Source of the DNA: Trema orientale
Lineage: Eukaryota; Streptophyta; Magnoliopsida; Rosales; Cannabaceae
Assembly (NCBI GenBank): GCA_002914845.1
Contig: JXTC01000007.1
Span: 2,240,149-2,304,148, forward strand
DNA length: 64,000 nucleotides
Direction of reading: 5' to 3'
Shown one piece after another: positions 39,639 to 51,622 of the stretch. Under the pieces are notes generated by a model, which saw only the letters and a program-made list of their open reading frames with translations, searched no databases and was not told the origin of the DNA. The stretch's first letter is position 1, and the number at the start of each line of letters is the position of its first letter. Both the position numbers and the translations under genes were made by a program.

Positions 39639-41916
39639 ATGGAGCGGTCTTGGAATAATATTCCTGCTTTTGATCAAATCATATACCTAGCACCAGCTTT
39701 CCTCCTCCTCCTCCTCCTCTTCTACCTCCATAACCGAAAAAGCTCCGGCCATGGCCGGCTTCCTCCGGGGCCGCCAGGTTGGCCTATATTCGGCAACCTA
39801 TTCGACCTCGGAACAATGCCACACCGGTCCCTAGCCGGGCTGAGACACAAGTACGGCGACGTGATATTGCTAAGACTAGGAGCCATCAACACCATGGTGA
39901 TTCTCTCCTCAAGAGCCTCCACCGAGTTCTTCAAGAACCACGACATGTCGTTTGTGGAGCGCACCATCACCGAAACCAGCCGAGCCCTTGACTACGACAA
40001 GGGATCCTTGGCTCTGGCCCCTTACGGCTCGTATTGGCGCGTGCTGAGGAGACTAGTGACGGTCGACATGTTGGTGGCCAAGCGAATCAACGAGACTGCC
40101 TTCGTTCGTCGAAAGTGCGTAGACACGATGTTGTCATGGATTGAACAAGAAGAAGGAGGAGGAGGAGGAGGAGGAGGAGGGAAATATTACAAAGGAGTTC
40201 ACATCGCTCGCTTTGTGTTCCTCATGTCGTTTAACCTCTTGGGGAATCTCATGCTGTCCCGGGACTTGTTGGATCCGAATTCGGAAGACGGTTCGGAGTT
40301 TTTCGAGGCGATGAAGGGGCTAATGGAGTGGGGCGGGCACGCGAACCTAGCCGATTTCTTCCCGTGGCTGCGGTGGTTGGATCCTCAAGGGCTTAGGAGG
40401 AAGATGGAGAGGGATTTGGGAAAGGCTATGGAGATTGCTTCAAAGTTTGTGAGGGAGCGAAAGAATCATGAGCAAGTGAATAGGGATAAAGAGAGGCGAA
40501 AGGACTTCTTGGATGTGTTACTTGAGTTTGAAGGCAATGGGAAAGATGAGCCAGCCAACATTTCTGACCGTGACCTCAACATTTTCATACTTGTAAGTAT
40601 CTTTGTATATATATTATTTTATCACTCTTTTCTAAGCACTAATAGAAAAGCTTTTCTAGTCATGATCCCTAATTATTTGAGCTACATGGGGTTTGAGCAA
40701 ATAGGAAATATAAAATTCATGTATGATTGAGATTTTTGCATAGGATAGAGTATCTTATTTATTTTTTATGTCTTATCACATCAAAATCAAATAAACGCAT
40801 GCAATTTGAAATTGGATTTCCTTTAATGAGAAAATATATATACACTATTAGTTGGATACAATTTTTGACTATTTTTAATATGATATCGCACTAAAATCAA
40901 GCAATAATTTAATTTGATCAAATCTTGTTAAAACTTTATTATTTTTATAAGACATGCACTTTATTCCTCTAAAAAAAGTGCACTACTAACAGGGTTTTGT
41001 CGAACTATTAAAATATTTTTCAATGATTAGATCGAGCAATGATACGTAGTACTATTACTCCCTGCTATGTTCAAATCCGTATGCAACCTCAAAGATGAGC
41101 TTGTAAATGTATAATTTTACGTGACATTATCTAACATATAAGTTGAAAAAACTAACAATATGACACCCAGCAATGTTATTAACGTTCTGTTAAAAATTAT
41201 AAAAAACAATAGCGCGTTATACATATATATATATTGGTTTTTGTAGTAGTGTCCAAAAGTTTCGATTATACTAACAAAACCTAACATGGTTTTTGTAGGA
41301 AATATTTTTGGCCGGTTCAGAAACTACAAGCAGTACTATTGAATGGGCCTTAACTGAGCTACTACTCCACCCAGACGCCATGGCCAAGGCCAAGGCCGAG
41401 CTCACTCAAGTGATAGGCCCAAACCGGAAGCTCGAAGAAAACGACATCGAAAATCTTCCGTACTTGCAAGCCATCATCAAAGAAACCCTACGACTGCACC
41501 CACCAATCCCGTTCCTGGTCCCACGTAGGGCTGTAAACGACACCGTTTTCATGGGCTACTTCATACCCAAAAACACACAGGTCTTCGTCAACGCTTGGGC
41601 GATTGGTAGAGACCCCGATGTGTGGAACGACCCGTCGTTTTTCAAGCCCGAGAGATTCATTGACTCCAAGACCGACTATAAAGGTCAACATTTTGAGCTA
41701 ATCCCATTTGGAGCCGGGAGAAGAATGTGCGCTGGGGTCCCACTAGCTCATCGAGTTCTTCACCTTGTTCTGGGGTCGTTGCTTCACCATTTTGACTGGA
41801 GACTTGATGAGACTAGTGTTACTCGTGAAACTATGGATATGAAGGACAGATTAGGAATTACAATTCGAAAGTTTGAGCCATTACTTGCAATACCAACGAA
41901 GTGCACATCAAACTAG
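39639..41916 (+). CDS. cytochrome P450, CYP76-like, copy 2
   Basis: Exons 39639-40592 and 41299-41916, one phase-0 intron at the same site as in copies 1 and 3, 523 residues. N-terminal anchor with a Leu run (about 16-28), hinge LPPGPPGWPIFGN, helix C WRVLRRL, I-helix AGSETTSS (323-330), ExxR in KETLRLHP (Glu380, Arg383), PERF (435-438), heme loop LIPFGAGRRMCAGVPLA with Cys462. A tract of nine Gly encoded by a (GGA)n repeat (40155-40181) extends a loop before the conserved KGVHIARF segment; copy 3 lacks it. It resembles copy 3 far more than copy 1, so these two come from the more recent duplication. Expected on the endoplasmic reticulum membrane; substrate unknown. Confidence 0.94.
40155..40181. 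repeat. (GGA)n coding microsatellite
   Basis: Encodes the Gly tract of P450 copy 2; length changes would stay in frame. Confidence 0.9.
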
Positions 41917-44900
41917 AATTAATAAGATAAACATGGTATATTAGAATTACTATTAGTCTTTGTAATGTGTTAGAATGTAGTTAAGGAGCTTGTTAGAGTT
42001 ATTTAAACTGTTGTACACGTGTCCTATTATAAGAGGCTCTGTTAGCAATCTGTTAGAGAATTATTTCAATACTTAAGCTTGTATTAACTCCTTTCCTATA
42101 TGAAATTTAGTAAGATCAAACAGAGAATTATCAACATATCTTCTCTCTAAAATTCTAACATAATGAACTATTGTCTAAAAGGTAGTATGAATCCAAATGT
42201 GGTAAATCTAATTAAGTAATTTTTTTTTTAATAACGCTACAGGGTACCAGTGTACACTAAGTATCATGATATGTCAGTTTGTCACTGGTTAAACATAATT
42301 ATAATTCAGGTGAGACTTACGTGAAACCCAATTTATTAATTAGAATCCTTCAGTGACAGTCAGACACGTTATTATAATACTGAGCTACCATTGGTGCCAA
42401 CAATATATTTTTTTCCTTCATTGTTCAGGCTACTAGATAGAGACTTGTTATAATCTTGCATTTCTTTTTAAGTCCACTACTATGTGTAATATTGTTGCGG
42501 GGATTGACGTCAGTAGGTGTAATTTGAGTCCAAATGATTTTTTCAAGATTACTTTTTATGATATTTAATTTAGACAGTCACAAATTCGAAATAAATCTTA
42601 TATTTGTCATAATAAAGAACAAAGTCATTCGTTCTAAAATGTAAGTGCACTACTGTTGCCGTAGAACTTGATACATGGGCTACGTGTCTTGGTGGTTGTG
42701 TACATGGCTACGTGTCATGATGGTTGTCATAACAGCTCCGCTCTCCGCAATGAAAGTAATTTTCAAAATTCAGGTGTGGAATTTAAGAAGGTTGGGTCTC
42801 CGCCCATATGTTTAATAGGGGAGCACTAATCATTCAATTGTACTGTCCCTGTTTAAGGATTAAACAAAAGAAAAAAAAAAAAAAAAAGATGCTATAGTTG
42901 CACCATATTTTACGGTCGTTACACTCTTTGAAGCCATATTTACTAATACATAAGTAATAAAGCATAAAGGCAATAGATATTAGATGATGACTAAATCTTT
43001 TATTTTCTCTTATTTCTTGTTAAGTCATTTCTCTTTTGTTTCATTACAGATTAATAAACATGCCTTTTTTTTTGTTTCATTACAGATTAATAAACACGCC
43101 TTTAGTTTTACTATTTAAAACGTAGATTTTATTATGATTTATTATATTTTAAAATATAAAATATATTGTATAATAAAATTTATGGGTGTCCAGAGACATG
43201 ATGTATAAAAAGATGCATGATAAACTTTTTATTCTATTTTATCTATTCTGTGTATTTTTTACAAGAATCGCGTATATAATTAATAATTAAATCTATGTGC
43301 AGTTATGCACTACTTGGAAGTTGGAATTCAAGCTGGGACAAGGCCAATTATTATCAGTATTTGTCACATTAACAAATAACACACATTAACAATCTAAGAG
43401 CATCTCCGATATGGGAGTGCTATATAACACATGTCAATGTTATAGTTAATATACTTTTTAGTATTGTCAAAAAAATGTATCCATAATGGTATGTCATATT
43501 TGACATAATTTTTAGCATGTGTTAAAAGTTGTGTTAAATATAACATCAAGAATAATATATGCCAAATTTTAGTATGTATGTAAATTTACAATATTATCAT
43601 TATAGAATGTGTTTAAATTTCCAATCTTGCCATTGGCATATATTTGAATTTATAATATTTGCATTATAGTATGGTTAAAATTTTACAATATCTCTATTAT
43701 TTGAATTCACAATGTGGCCAAAGTTGAAACGTTTAAACTTTTTTATTTTTATTTTTTCTTTTATCTAAATTTTATTTACAATTTTATCTTTACTTAATTT
43801 CTATAAATTAAAACTTTTATTCACTATTTTGCTACTTACATATTTTTATAAAATAAAGAATATTATTCAAGTACTTTAGGATTGTAATAGAGTTTTTATA
43901 ATTAACAAATGGATGGCAAAACAAGAAGATTTCATAGTAGAAAATATGTATTTTGGAGATAGTCTAATATGGTCATTATCTACAGTGTACCCAATTTAAT
44001 TTTTGTATGTGTGAGTTTTTACAACATGGTTATTGTATTAAAATTGAAAATATGTATAAACTTTACAATGTGGCCAATTTAATACATGTGTATCCTTTTC
44101 TTATTTAACTTTTTTCATTATATTTTATTCACAATACTACATTAAATTTTGCTCATTTAAATAGAAGATGAGTATTCATTCATAAAAAAAACTGAAAAAA
44201 AAAGAATGTGAGTTATTATATTGATAGATAAAGTAAGTGGAGCTTTTAATTATTAGTAATTAGTAGTAATTAGATGGTATAATAATATGAATTAATAGTA
44301 GAAAAAAGAAGAATTATAAATAAAAGTAGTGTTCAAATACAAAATAATATTTTTTTAGCATGCACTCTTAGAGCAAATTTTAAAAAATATGTGATAAATA
44401 TAGTAAGTCATTTCAAATATAATATTATCACACCACTTTTTAGCATTTTGTATTGGAGATGGTCCAAGTAAATATAGGTGTGGAACTTTGAGCACAAAAA
44501 CCAAAGAAAGAACATATATTGTGGAAGGTTGAATTATTATATTGATCAGAAAAATAAAAAGAAGAAGAAAATCGAAGACCATTATAGCTTCGGAAAGATC
44601 ATACATAATTTTTATGCCTTTTTGGACTTTCCAAAAGAAAATCTCAAGTTATATATATCTTCTTGTTTCGTCTCTTTCAGTTTGTTTTGATTTGATGGGC
44701 CACTTTACTGATGGCCTTATATGTGCATACTATGTTGTTCAAGTAAGAAAATGTGATATAAATTATTTAATGTGCTTATATGAAGAAATAAAATGACAGA
44801 TTGTTCAGATCATGCCCCGATTTACATATCACCAACCTCAATTTATGACAATGACTTTGCAAGAGAGAAACAAAACCAAACAAAAAAAAAAAAAAGACAA

Positions 44901-45393
44901 TGAATTATACGGGCAGGTAACTAGTATAGATATTGCCTCTTTCTTAGAGAGATATAAACGTTGACTTTATTATGAAATGATTGTGAAATAAGTTATCTGG
45001 TTTAAAAATTGATTATTGTCTATATCATCATATTAATACCAATTTCTTTTTTCCTTAAGAAAAAATCAAAAAAATAATAAAAGAAACTATTAGTTTGACA
45101 TTGTTTACCAAGCTCATTAATTCTGTGACAGCGCCTATGGGAGATTGATCCAGCTCCTCCTAATTCAATTTCAATATATATACTATATACATAAACACAC
45201 TAAATTTAATGCGGACAGAAATAAAATATATTAAAACCAAACCAAAAAACTAACCTTGGATCACACAATAACGTGGTAATGGTATGATACACTCCAAAAA
45301 TAAAAAATATAAAAAAAAAAGAAGAAAAACTGATCGAATCTTTGATATATATGCAGAAAAAGAAACTTTGTCTTATGAAAGTTGGATCATTTC
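41917..45393. other. spacer between P450 copies 2 and 3
   Basis: About 3.5 kb of AT-rich DNA. It holds a 1.07-kb TIR element (43396-44467) and a short duplication of TTTCATTACAGATTAATAAACA at about 43040 and 43076. No gene is recognised; open frames at about 44480-44800 are inside low-complexity sequence. Confidence 0.6.
43396..44467. mobile_element. non-autonomous TIR element of the GAGCATCTCC type, about 1.07 kb
   Basis: The left end AAGAGCATCTCCGATATGGGAGTGCTA and the right end TTAGCATTTTGTATTGGAGATGGTCC are imperfect inverted repeats (GAGCATCTCC/GGAGATGGTC). Ends of this kind are common on plant non-autonomous DNA elements. The interior is AT-rich without a transposase. Exact ends and target duplication are uncertain. 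Confidence 0.6.
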
Positions 45394-48117
45394 ATGGAGT
45401 GGTCCATAGTTTCTTCCGTTCTCCTTGCCATAGTCATCACCACAACTATATCAATCCTCTCTCGGCGGCGCAAGAGTTTGGGCCATGGCCCAAAGCTTCC
45501 GCCAGGCCCACCTGGCTGGCCCATAATCGGCAACCTCTTCGACCTCGGGTCCATGCCCCACAGGTCCCTGGCGGACCTGAGGCCCAAGTACGGCGAGGTC
45601 GTGTGGCTCAAGCTGGGCGCCATCAACACCATGGCGGTCCTCTCCTCCAGGGCCGCCGCGGAGCTCTTCAGGCACCACGACCTGTCGTTCGCCACGCGCG
45701 CGCTCACCGAGACCAGCCGGGCCCACGACTACCACCTCTCCTCCGTCGCACTCGCGCCCTACGGCGCGTACTGGCGCGTGATGCGGAGGCTGATGACGAC
45801 CGAGATGTTCGTCGGCAGGAGGGTCGGCGAGACGGCGCCCCTGCGGCGGAGGTGCGTCGACCAGATGCTGACGTGGATCGAGGAGGAGAAGGCGGAGGCG
45901 GCGGCCGTACACGTGGCGCGTTTCGTGTTCCTGATGACGTTCAACCTCCTGGGGAACGTGATGCTGTCGAGGGACCTGGTGGATCCGAACTCGGAAGACG
46001 GGTCGGAGTTCTTCCGGGCGATGAACGGGTTGATGGAGTGGAGCGGGCACGTGAACCTGGCGGATCTGTTCCCGTGGCTGAGCCGGGTCGACCCGCAGGG
46101 GCTGATGAGGAAAATGGAGCGGGACATGGGGAAGGCTATTGAGATAGGGTCAAAATTTGTGAGGGAGAGAATGAACGAGAAGAAGGAGGAGTCAACGAAT
46201 GAGAAGACGAAGGACTTGTTGGACGTGTTGCTCGAGTTTGAAGGGTCCGGAAAAGATGAGCCATCTAAACTTTCAGAGCGTCAAATGAACATTTTCATAC
46301 TAGTAAGTAAAGCTTATAATTGATATATTTCTTTAATTACTTTCCGTTTAGACAACTTTAATTTCTTGATTATATATTCATTTTCTATAAGTGTAAGTGG
46401 TAAAATCGAAGTCAATGTCTAACGTTCATGAATATACCGTTCGATGAACTTAAATGGAAAATTTGCCTTTTAACTTGCTGGAGTTTATTACCGTTGACTG
46501 GCTTGGCAGGCACATGCCTCACTATGAGGCTAATCAATGACCCTGATGTGGCATATATTTATATACGCCATTGATGCTAGCAACGCTCTAATTTGGTTTT
46601 TAGATCATTTAGATTATGCAATAATTTGTGATTATATGGTGACTTTGAAAACTAACAGAAAATGCTATATTATACGGTTTTTTTTTTTTAAATGTAATTT
46701 AATAGTTGAATTGATGTGGCTAATTTACAATTAGTGAATGGTAGAAAAAGGTACATGCATTAAACATTAGCATATATATTGTGATACACGTCTTTTTATG
46801 TATTTCATTATAACCGTTGGATCACTATTAAATAATGATCCAATAACTAAAAAAAAATATCTACTGGATTGACGATCATATATGTATATATCAATTAATT
46901 TAGTACTTATATTTTTCTAAATCTAACATTTGCTTAATCGTCAATACTAACCGACGATATATTCTGGGTAGCATAATTAGATATATATATATATTTTTAA
47001 GAGACGAGTGGTAGCATAATTAGATTATTACCATACTCGAATAATTTTCTGAACAACCACTGTGTATAAGATAATAATACTCTCTTAAATTAAAATAAGG
47101 GCAAAACAAGTTCTAGAGTGCGGAAAATGTGACGGATCATGACACTATGAAAATATCACGTACACAAATATAGTACATAAATATATGGTTGCCAATTCAG
47201 TAGGTTTTTTTTTTTTTTTCATCTATGTGTAGGTGTTTTTTTTTTTTTTAGCCGTTGGATCATTATCTAATGGTGATCTAACGGTTATAATAAAGTGTAT
47301 AAAAAGATGTGCATTATTAATATTATTTCTTTCTTTTATTTTTTACTATAAAAAAATATGCGTAATAAATTTTAATTAGTCAAATTAATACTTATGCATA
47401 GATAAAAAGAAAAAAATACCTACTGGATTGTTGCCCTAAATATATATATATTTTATGCTCGTGGTTTTAAACTGTCTAATATAACGTGCCAACGTGGTGC
47501 AGGAAGTGTTTTTCGCGGGTACAGAAACAGTGAGCTCCAGCATTGAATACGCAATGACTGAGCTACTACTCAACCCGGACGCCATGGCCAAGGCCAAGGC
47601 CAAGGCCGAGCTTTCTCAGGTGGTCGGCTCGGGCCTCAAGCTCGAAGAGGCCGACATCGACAAGCTGCCCTACTTGCAGGCCGTCGTCAAGGAAAGCCTG
47701 AGGCTACATCCTCCAATCCCCTTGTTGGTCCCACGCAAGGCCACGAACGACACCGTCTTCATGGGCTACTTCGTACCTAAGAACACGCAGGTCTTTGTCA
47801 ACGCTTGGGCGATTGGAAGAGACCCCGAAGTGTGGAACGACGCGTCGTCCTTCAAGCCCGAGCGGTTCTTGGACTCCAACCTCGACTACAGAGGCCAAAA
47901 TTACGAGTATATCCCTTTTGGTGCCGGCCGGAGAATCTGCGCCGGCTTGCCACTTGCTCAGTGTCTGCTTCACTTCGTGCTGGGGTCTTTGATTCACCAT
48001 TTTGACTGGAGACTCGATGAGAAAGTTAGCCGAGAAACTATGGACATGAGAGACAGGATGGGGATAGTTGCGCGAAAGTTGGAGCCGTTATTTGCAGTGC
48101 CCACCAAGGGCTTATGA
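45394..48117 (+). CDS. cytochrome P450, CYP76-like, copy 3
   Basis: Exons 45394-46302 and 47503-48117, one phase-0 intron of 1200 bp enlarged by MITE insertions, 507 residues. The open frame continues upstream of 45394 only through a TTG codon, so the ATG at 45394-45396 (MEWSIVSS) is the start. Anchor (about 6-22), hinge LPPGPPGWPIIGN, helix C WRVMRRL, I-helix AGTETVSS (308-315, second Thr replaced by Val), ExxR in KESLRLHP (Glu366, Arg369), PERF (422-425), heme loop YIPFGAGRRICAGLPLA with Cys449. An extra Ala-Lys (AMAKAKAKAEL) comes from one more AAGGCC unit than in copy 2. Exon 1 is strikingly GC-rich at third positions compared with copy 2. All key residues for a P450 are present. Confidence 0.93.
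46775..46880. mobile_element. MITE of the CAGTAGGT family, partial copy in P450 copy 3 intron
   Basis: Contains ACACGTCTTTTTATG, AACCGTTGGATCACTATTAAAT and a right end TATCTACTGGATTGACGATC, all shared with the copies at 35.5 and 47.3 kb. Confidence 0.55.
47187..47436. mobile_element. MITE of the CAGTAGGT family (copy B), in P450 copy 3 intron
   Basis: About 250 bp. The left end GGTTGCCAATTCAGTAGGT plus a T-run and the right end A-run plus ACCTACTGGATTGTTGCCC are inverted repeats. The centre has the near-palindrome CCGTTGGATCATTATC / GGTGATCTAACGG. It ends about 66 bases before the exon 2 acceptor. Confidence 0.75.
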
Positions 48118-48591
48118 GTGAAGTGACTATCTGGTCAAGTGGGTCAACGACATATATATATATCGTTTTGTATAACATTTTCTTTTAGATTAACCCATAT
48201 AAGTTATGATCTATATATATATACATAAGTTATGATCTATATATATAGATATCATTTAGTAAAGTTAGTTGTATGTACTCCTTTTATTCCATGCCATATC
48301 CTTTGCCTTTGTGTTGTCATTTTCGTGGTCATTTTCCACTGTAACGTGGTTTTCGTTTTGCTATATATATATTATGGTTTTAATTTAAATTGTCGTCTCC
48401 AATTTTGTTTGTGATCCTCATTGCCTAAGTCTTATCGCCTTAACTAAGGGTTTTTTTTTTTTTTGGGTCGTCTACAAAACTATTATTCAATTGACACTCA
48501 AAAAGGAATAATTATGCATGAGATGTAGGTCATGATATGCAGTACCTCAATTATTGATTTCTGAAGAAGATTCCTTTCACAATGCACGCGC

Positions 48592-48955
48592 TTAAGAGAA
48601 ATTGGTAATTTAAGTATTCGGTATGTATAGTATTGTTGAGAGAGCCGCTTCTCTCTAGAATTCGTCTAATCCTCCGTTAGCAGAATTCTTTCTGACTTCC
48701 TCTAGCAAACAGTAGTAGTTCGCCTTCATTAATATGTGCCTTCTTTATTGAGAAGAAAGGTCTTCTCAATAATTGGTAATTTAAGAGAAATTGGTAATTT
48801 AAGTATTCGGCATGCATAGTATTGTTGAGAGAGCCGCTTCTCTCTAGAATTTGTCCAGTCCTCCGTCAGCAGAATTCTTTCTGGCTTCCTCTAGCATACA
48901 GCAGTAGTTCGCCTTTATTAATATGTGTCTTCTTTATTGAGAAGAGAGGTCTTCA
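48592..48955. repeat. 189-bp tandem duplication
   Basis: Copy 1 at 48592-48780 and copy 2 at 48781-48955, both starting TTAAGAGAAATTGGTAATTT and containing TTGTTGAGAGAGCCGCTTCT. They differ by about ten substitutions plus a small terminal rearrangement. Confidence 0.9.
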
Positions 48956-49497
48956 CTCTCTCTGGTATGAGTTTTTTACAGTTTTTTTTTCTTACTTTTA
49001 ATAGTAATATTATTAAATAATCCTCCTACATGGGGAGATAATTTTCCTTTTAGTTCTAGATCTAGGATAGTTTTGATACCCCCAAATCTAGATCTGTAGT
49101 AGTTTGTTGTGTTTATTTATGTTTTTATTATTTTAATCTACCTAAATCTAAATCTATGGTGGTTTCTTACCAAATCTGTCTAGATCTGGATAGTGTATAA
49201 GGTAGTATTTGCTCTCATGTAGATCTTTGATGAAGAGCAAGAGACACCAACAATGAATACTGAAAGAAGGGTCATAACGAGCCAACCATCGAGGCGTAAA
49301 GCTCTATCGAAGCACACAATAACGGTAATCTGTATAAATCCCCTCATGGATCGATTTCACCAAAATCTCAGTGTACAATTTTCCTCTGAAGACTTTTATC
49401 AATTTTTTATGGTTGTCTGATTTGTAATCAAAAATCTCTTTATGGGTATTATACTATCCCCTTTATATTAATGAAAATATTTTCCTTCACAAAAAAA
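48822..49497 (+). mobile_element. retroposon with A-tail (probable non-LTR type)
   Basis: A 676-bp segment that ends CTTCACAAAAAAA and is flanked by the direct repeat ATGCATAGTA (48812-48821 and 49498-49507). An A-tail plus target duplication without terminal repeats fits a 5'-truncated LINE or a non-autonomous retroposon. No protein domain is readable. Its first part is duplicated upstream by the 189-bp tandem repeat, so the duplication came after insertion. Confidence 0.5.
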
Positions 49498-49612
49498 ATG
49501 CATAGTAATATTGTGGGAGAAATATGTACCTAAAAAGAATAGTATGAACAACTTAGCCCCTTTGACCAAGAGTAGTCTCAATCGATTAATTGAGTATTAT
49601 TAATTAATAAGG

Positions 49613-51622
49613 ATGGCACAACAAAACCCAGTTGAAGTAGTTGAGGTCTGCAAAGTTGCCTCAGTTGATCCTGATCATCATCCTCATCCTAGACCAGCTG
49701 CACCCTCATCACCTAATTCCTTTACTTTAAGTCTCTTCAACTTGAGTTGGTTAAGGTTTCCACCATCATCACGCCTTCTCTTCCACCAAATTCCAACCCC
49801 AAACACCACTACTACTACTAGTACTAGTGGTGATGCCGTTTCTCTCTTCTTCGATTCTATCCTTCCGATACTCAAATCTTCACTATCTCTCACCCTCCAT
49901 CACTTCTCACCCCTTGTTGGGAACCTCACTTGGCTACCAAATTAATTCTCCCTTCGTGAGGCCAGTCGTTGTCTATGCCAAACAAGACGACGATGTCGTT
50001 TTGCTCATCGTGGCCCAATGCAATGCTAATTTTCACCACATCTCTGCACTAATAGTGTCTTATGATCATGACAACTTATATCCTTATATGGAAGCAAGTG
50101 TTAGGAAATTCTATTTCCTATATTGGACCACATATTTTGACAATTGTATTGAACCATATTATTCTTAACCAGACCCAATAAGTGATTTAATAAGGCTGGG
50201 TCAGGATATCTAATTGAATATGGATACCAATATGGATACCCTGTTAATCACCTAGTTGGGTATGATAGATACCCAACATGGGACTACTTAAAGAAAATAT
50301 TAGAGTTATGGTCCCCACCACCTTTTCACGTATCCTTATTCTCTCTACAGCATCCCATCAGTTACAAAGAATCTATCTGAGTGTTTTAGAGATTAGGTTG
50401 TGTGGAAGACCAAACCCTCAAGCATCATTATTAATTTGTCATTTATCGTTTCCACCTTCGGTTCCACCATTCTGATTGTTATTATCTGCATTGGACTCAA
50501 GTATACTCAATGAATCCAAACCTATCTAAAGTTTTTGTTTGGTATTTACAATCCCATATTCACCCTAACAGCATGTGCGTGGGTAACTCTATTGCCCAAC
50601 TTATACTTATCGGCTACTGATAGACAAGCTTCGGTCTTGGCAATTAAGGTCACTTTATTTCCTAACTGCGGCTACTTTTCAATCGGAACCACCATTCACC
50701 AGGCAGTCATGGACGGCAAAACCCTAGACACGTTCAGCAAATCATGGGCTCACAGGTGTCAGTCACTTATAGTAGCAGGAAACCACGTGATCAACAGCCA
50801 CATCGCCTTGCCAATGGAGCTCAAACCATTCTTATATGCCGGGAGGAGTAGTTTTCTTATGGAGAGCCCTGCCATGGCAAGGCTCGGAGACACCTTCTTG
50901 AAGCAGTGGCTACATAGAGATGGACCCAACAATCGAAGTTTGTTGCCCCTGGAGATCAAACTCAAGCAAGATCAACAAGCGGTTCGAGGCACCTTCCAAT
51001 TGCCACGTGACAAAATACAAAAGTTAAGGCGACTAACGATCAAGGTAGACGATGTCGTCTCTACTCATGTATCGTCGTTTTCCCTAACGTGCGCGTACAC
51101 GTGGGTTTGTTAAGCCAAGGCCGAAAAGGACGTATTAGTGCCAAACGACAACAATGTACGCTTGTCCTTCCCTGTGGATTGCAGGTCCCGCTTAGAGCCT
51201 CCTCTACCTACGACATATTTTGGAACATGCGTCGCACCCATGTCGGTTGTCGTAGATACACAGGTGTTGTTGGGAAAACAAGGATTTGTTGAGGCCGTAC
51301 GTGCCATTAGCGAAGCCATAAAGAGTTTGGAGAAGGTATCAATTTTAAATGGTGCCGAGAAATGGGTTTCGTCGTTGATGTGTGGTGTTGATTACGGATA
51401 TACGTTGAGGGTAGGGTCGCCTTGGTTTAAAAATTATGGTATTGATTTCAGATGGAGACGGCCAATAAAAGTGGACATATATAGTTCATGCATATACAGG
51501 AGGAGTGATAAATTTTACAGGCAGTAGAAATTGGGTTGTTATTGAAGAAACATCATACGAAAGCTTTTGCTTCTTTTTTTGCTCAAGGTCTTGAAACACC
51601 GAGCTCAATACCAAAGCTATAG
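49613..51622 (+). pseudogene. BAHD acyltransferase pseudogene, copy 1
   Basis: Relic of a BAHD (HXXXD) acyl-CoA-dependent acyltransferase resembling the malonyl/phenolic-glucoside branch. The ATG at 49613 starts MAQQNPVEVVEVCKV; recognisable parts follow to LAQGLE-type C-terminal sequence ending at TAG 51620-51622. The catalytic HXXXD survives as HQAVMD (50697-50714). Lesions in order: a net +1 frameshift near 49935-49945 (duplicated AATT giving TAA); a 472-bp solo LTR at 50099-50570; an in-frame TAA at 51111-51113; a frameshift between about 51490 and 51523. The structural DFGWG motif is DFRWR (51444-51458), explained by two GGA-to-AGA changes. Because the LTR plus its target duplication adds 477 bases, that insertion alone kept the frame. 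It lies just downstream of three P450 genes. It cannot make a full-length enzyme here. Confidence 0.9.
50099..50570. mobile_element. solo LTR inside the BAHD pseudogene
   Basis: A 472-bp element that begins TGTTAGG and ends CCTAACA, a perfect 7-bp inverted terminal repeat with TG...CA ends. The flanks GCAAG (50094-50098) and GCATG (50571-50575) are a 5-bp target duplication with one mismatch. BAHD homology stops at the left border and resumes at the right border. There is no internal coding region, so it is a solo LTR left by recombination, or a very short TRIM-like element. The ends suggest Copia type. Confidence 0.85.

Larger units (their letters stand above)
48118..49612. other. spacer between P450 copy 3 and the first BAHD relic
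   Basis: About 1.5 kb: AT-rich 3' flank of the P450, then a 189-bp tandem duplication and a retroposon (48822-49497). No gene is recognised. Confidence 0.6.

Noticed and set aside
45382-45393. Upstream start of P450 copy 3 at 45382
   Set aside because: The codon there is TTG, not ATG; the first in-frame ATG is at 45394.
45387-46142. Several open frames of 100-270 codons on both strands in P450 copy 3 exon 1
   Set aside because: High third-position GC removes stop codons in other frames; only the P450 frame shows family motifs.
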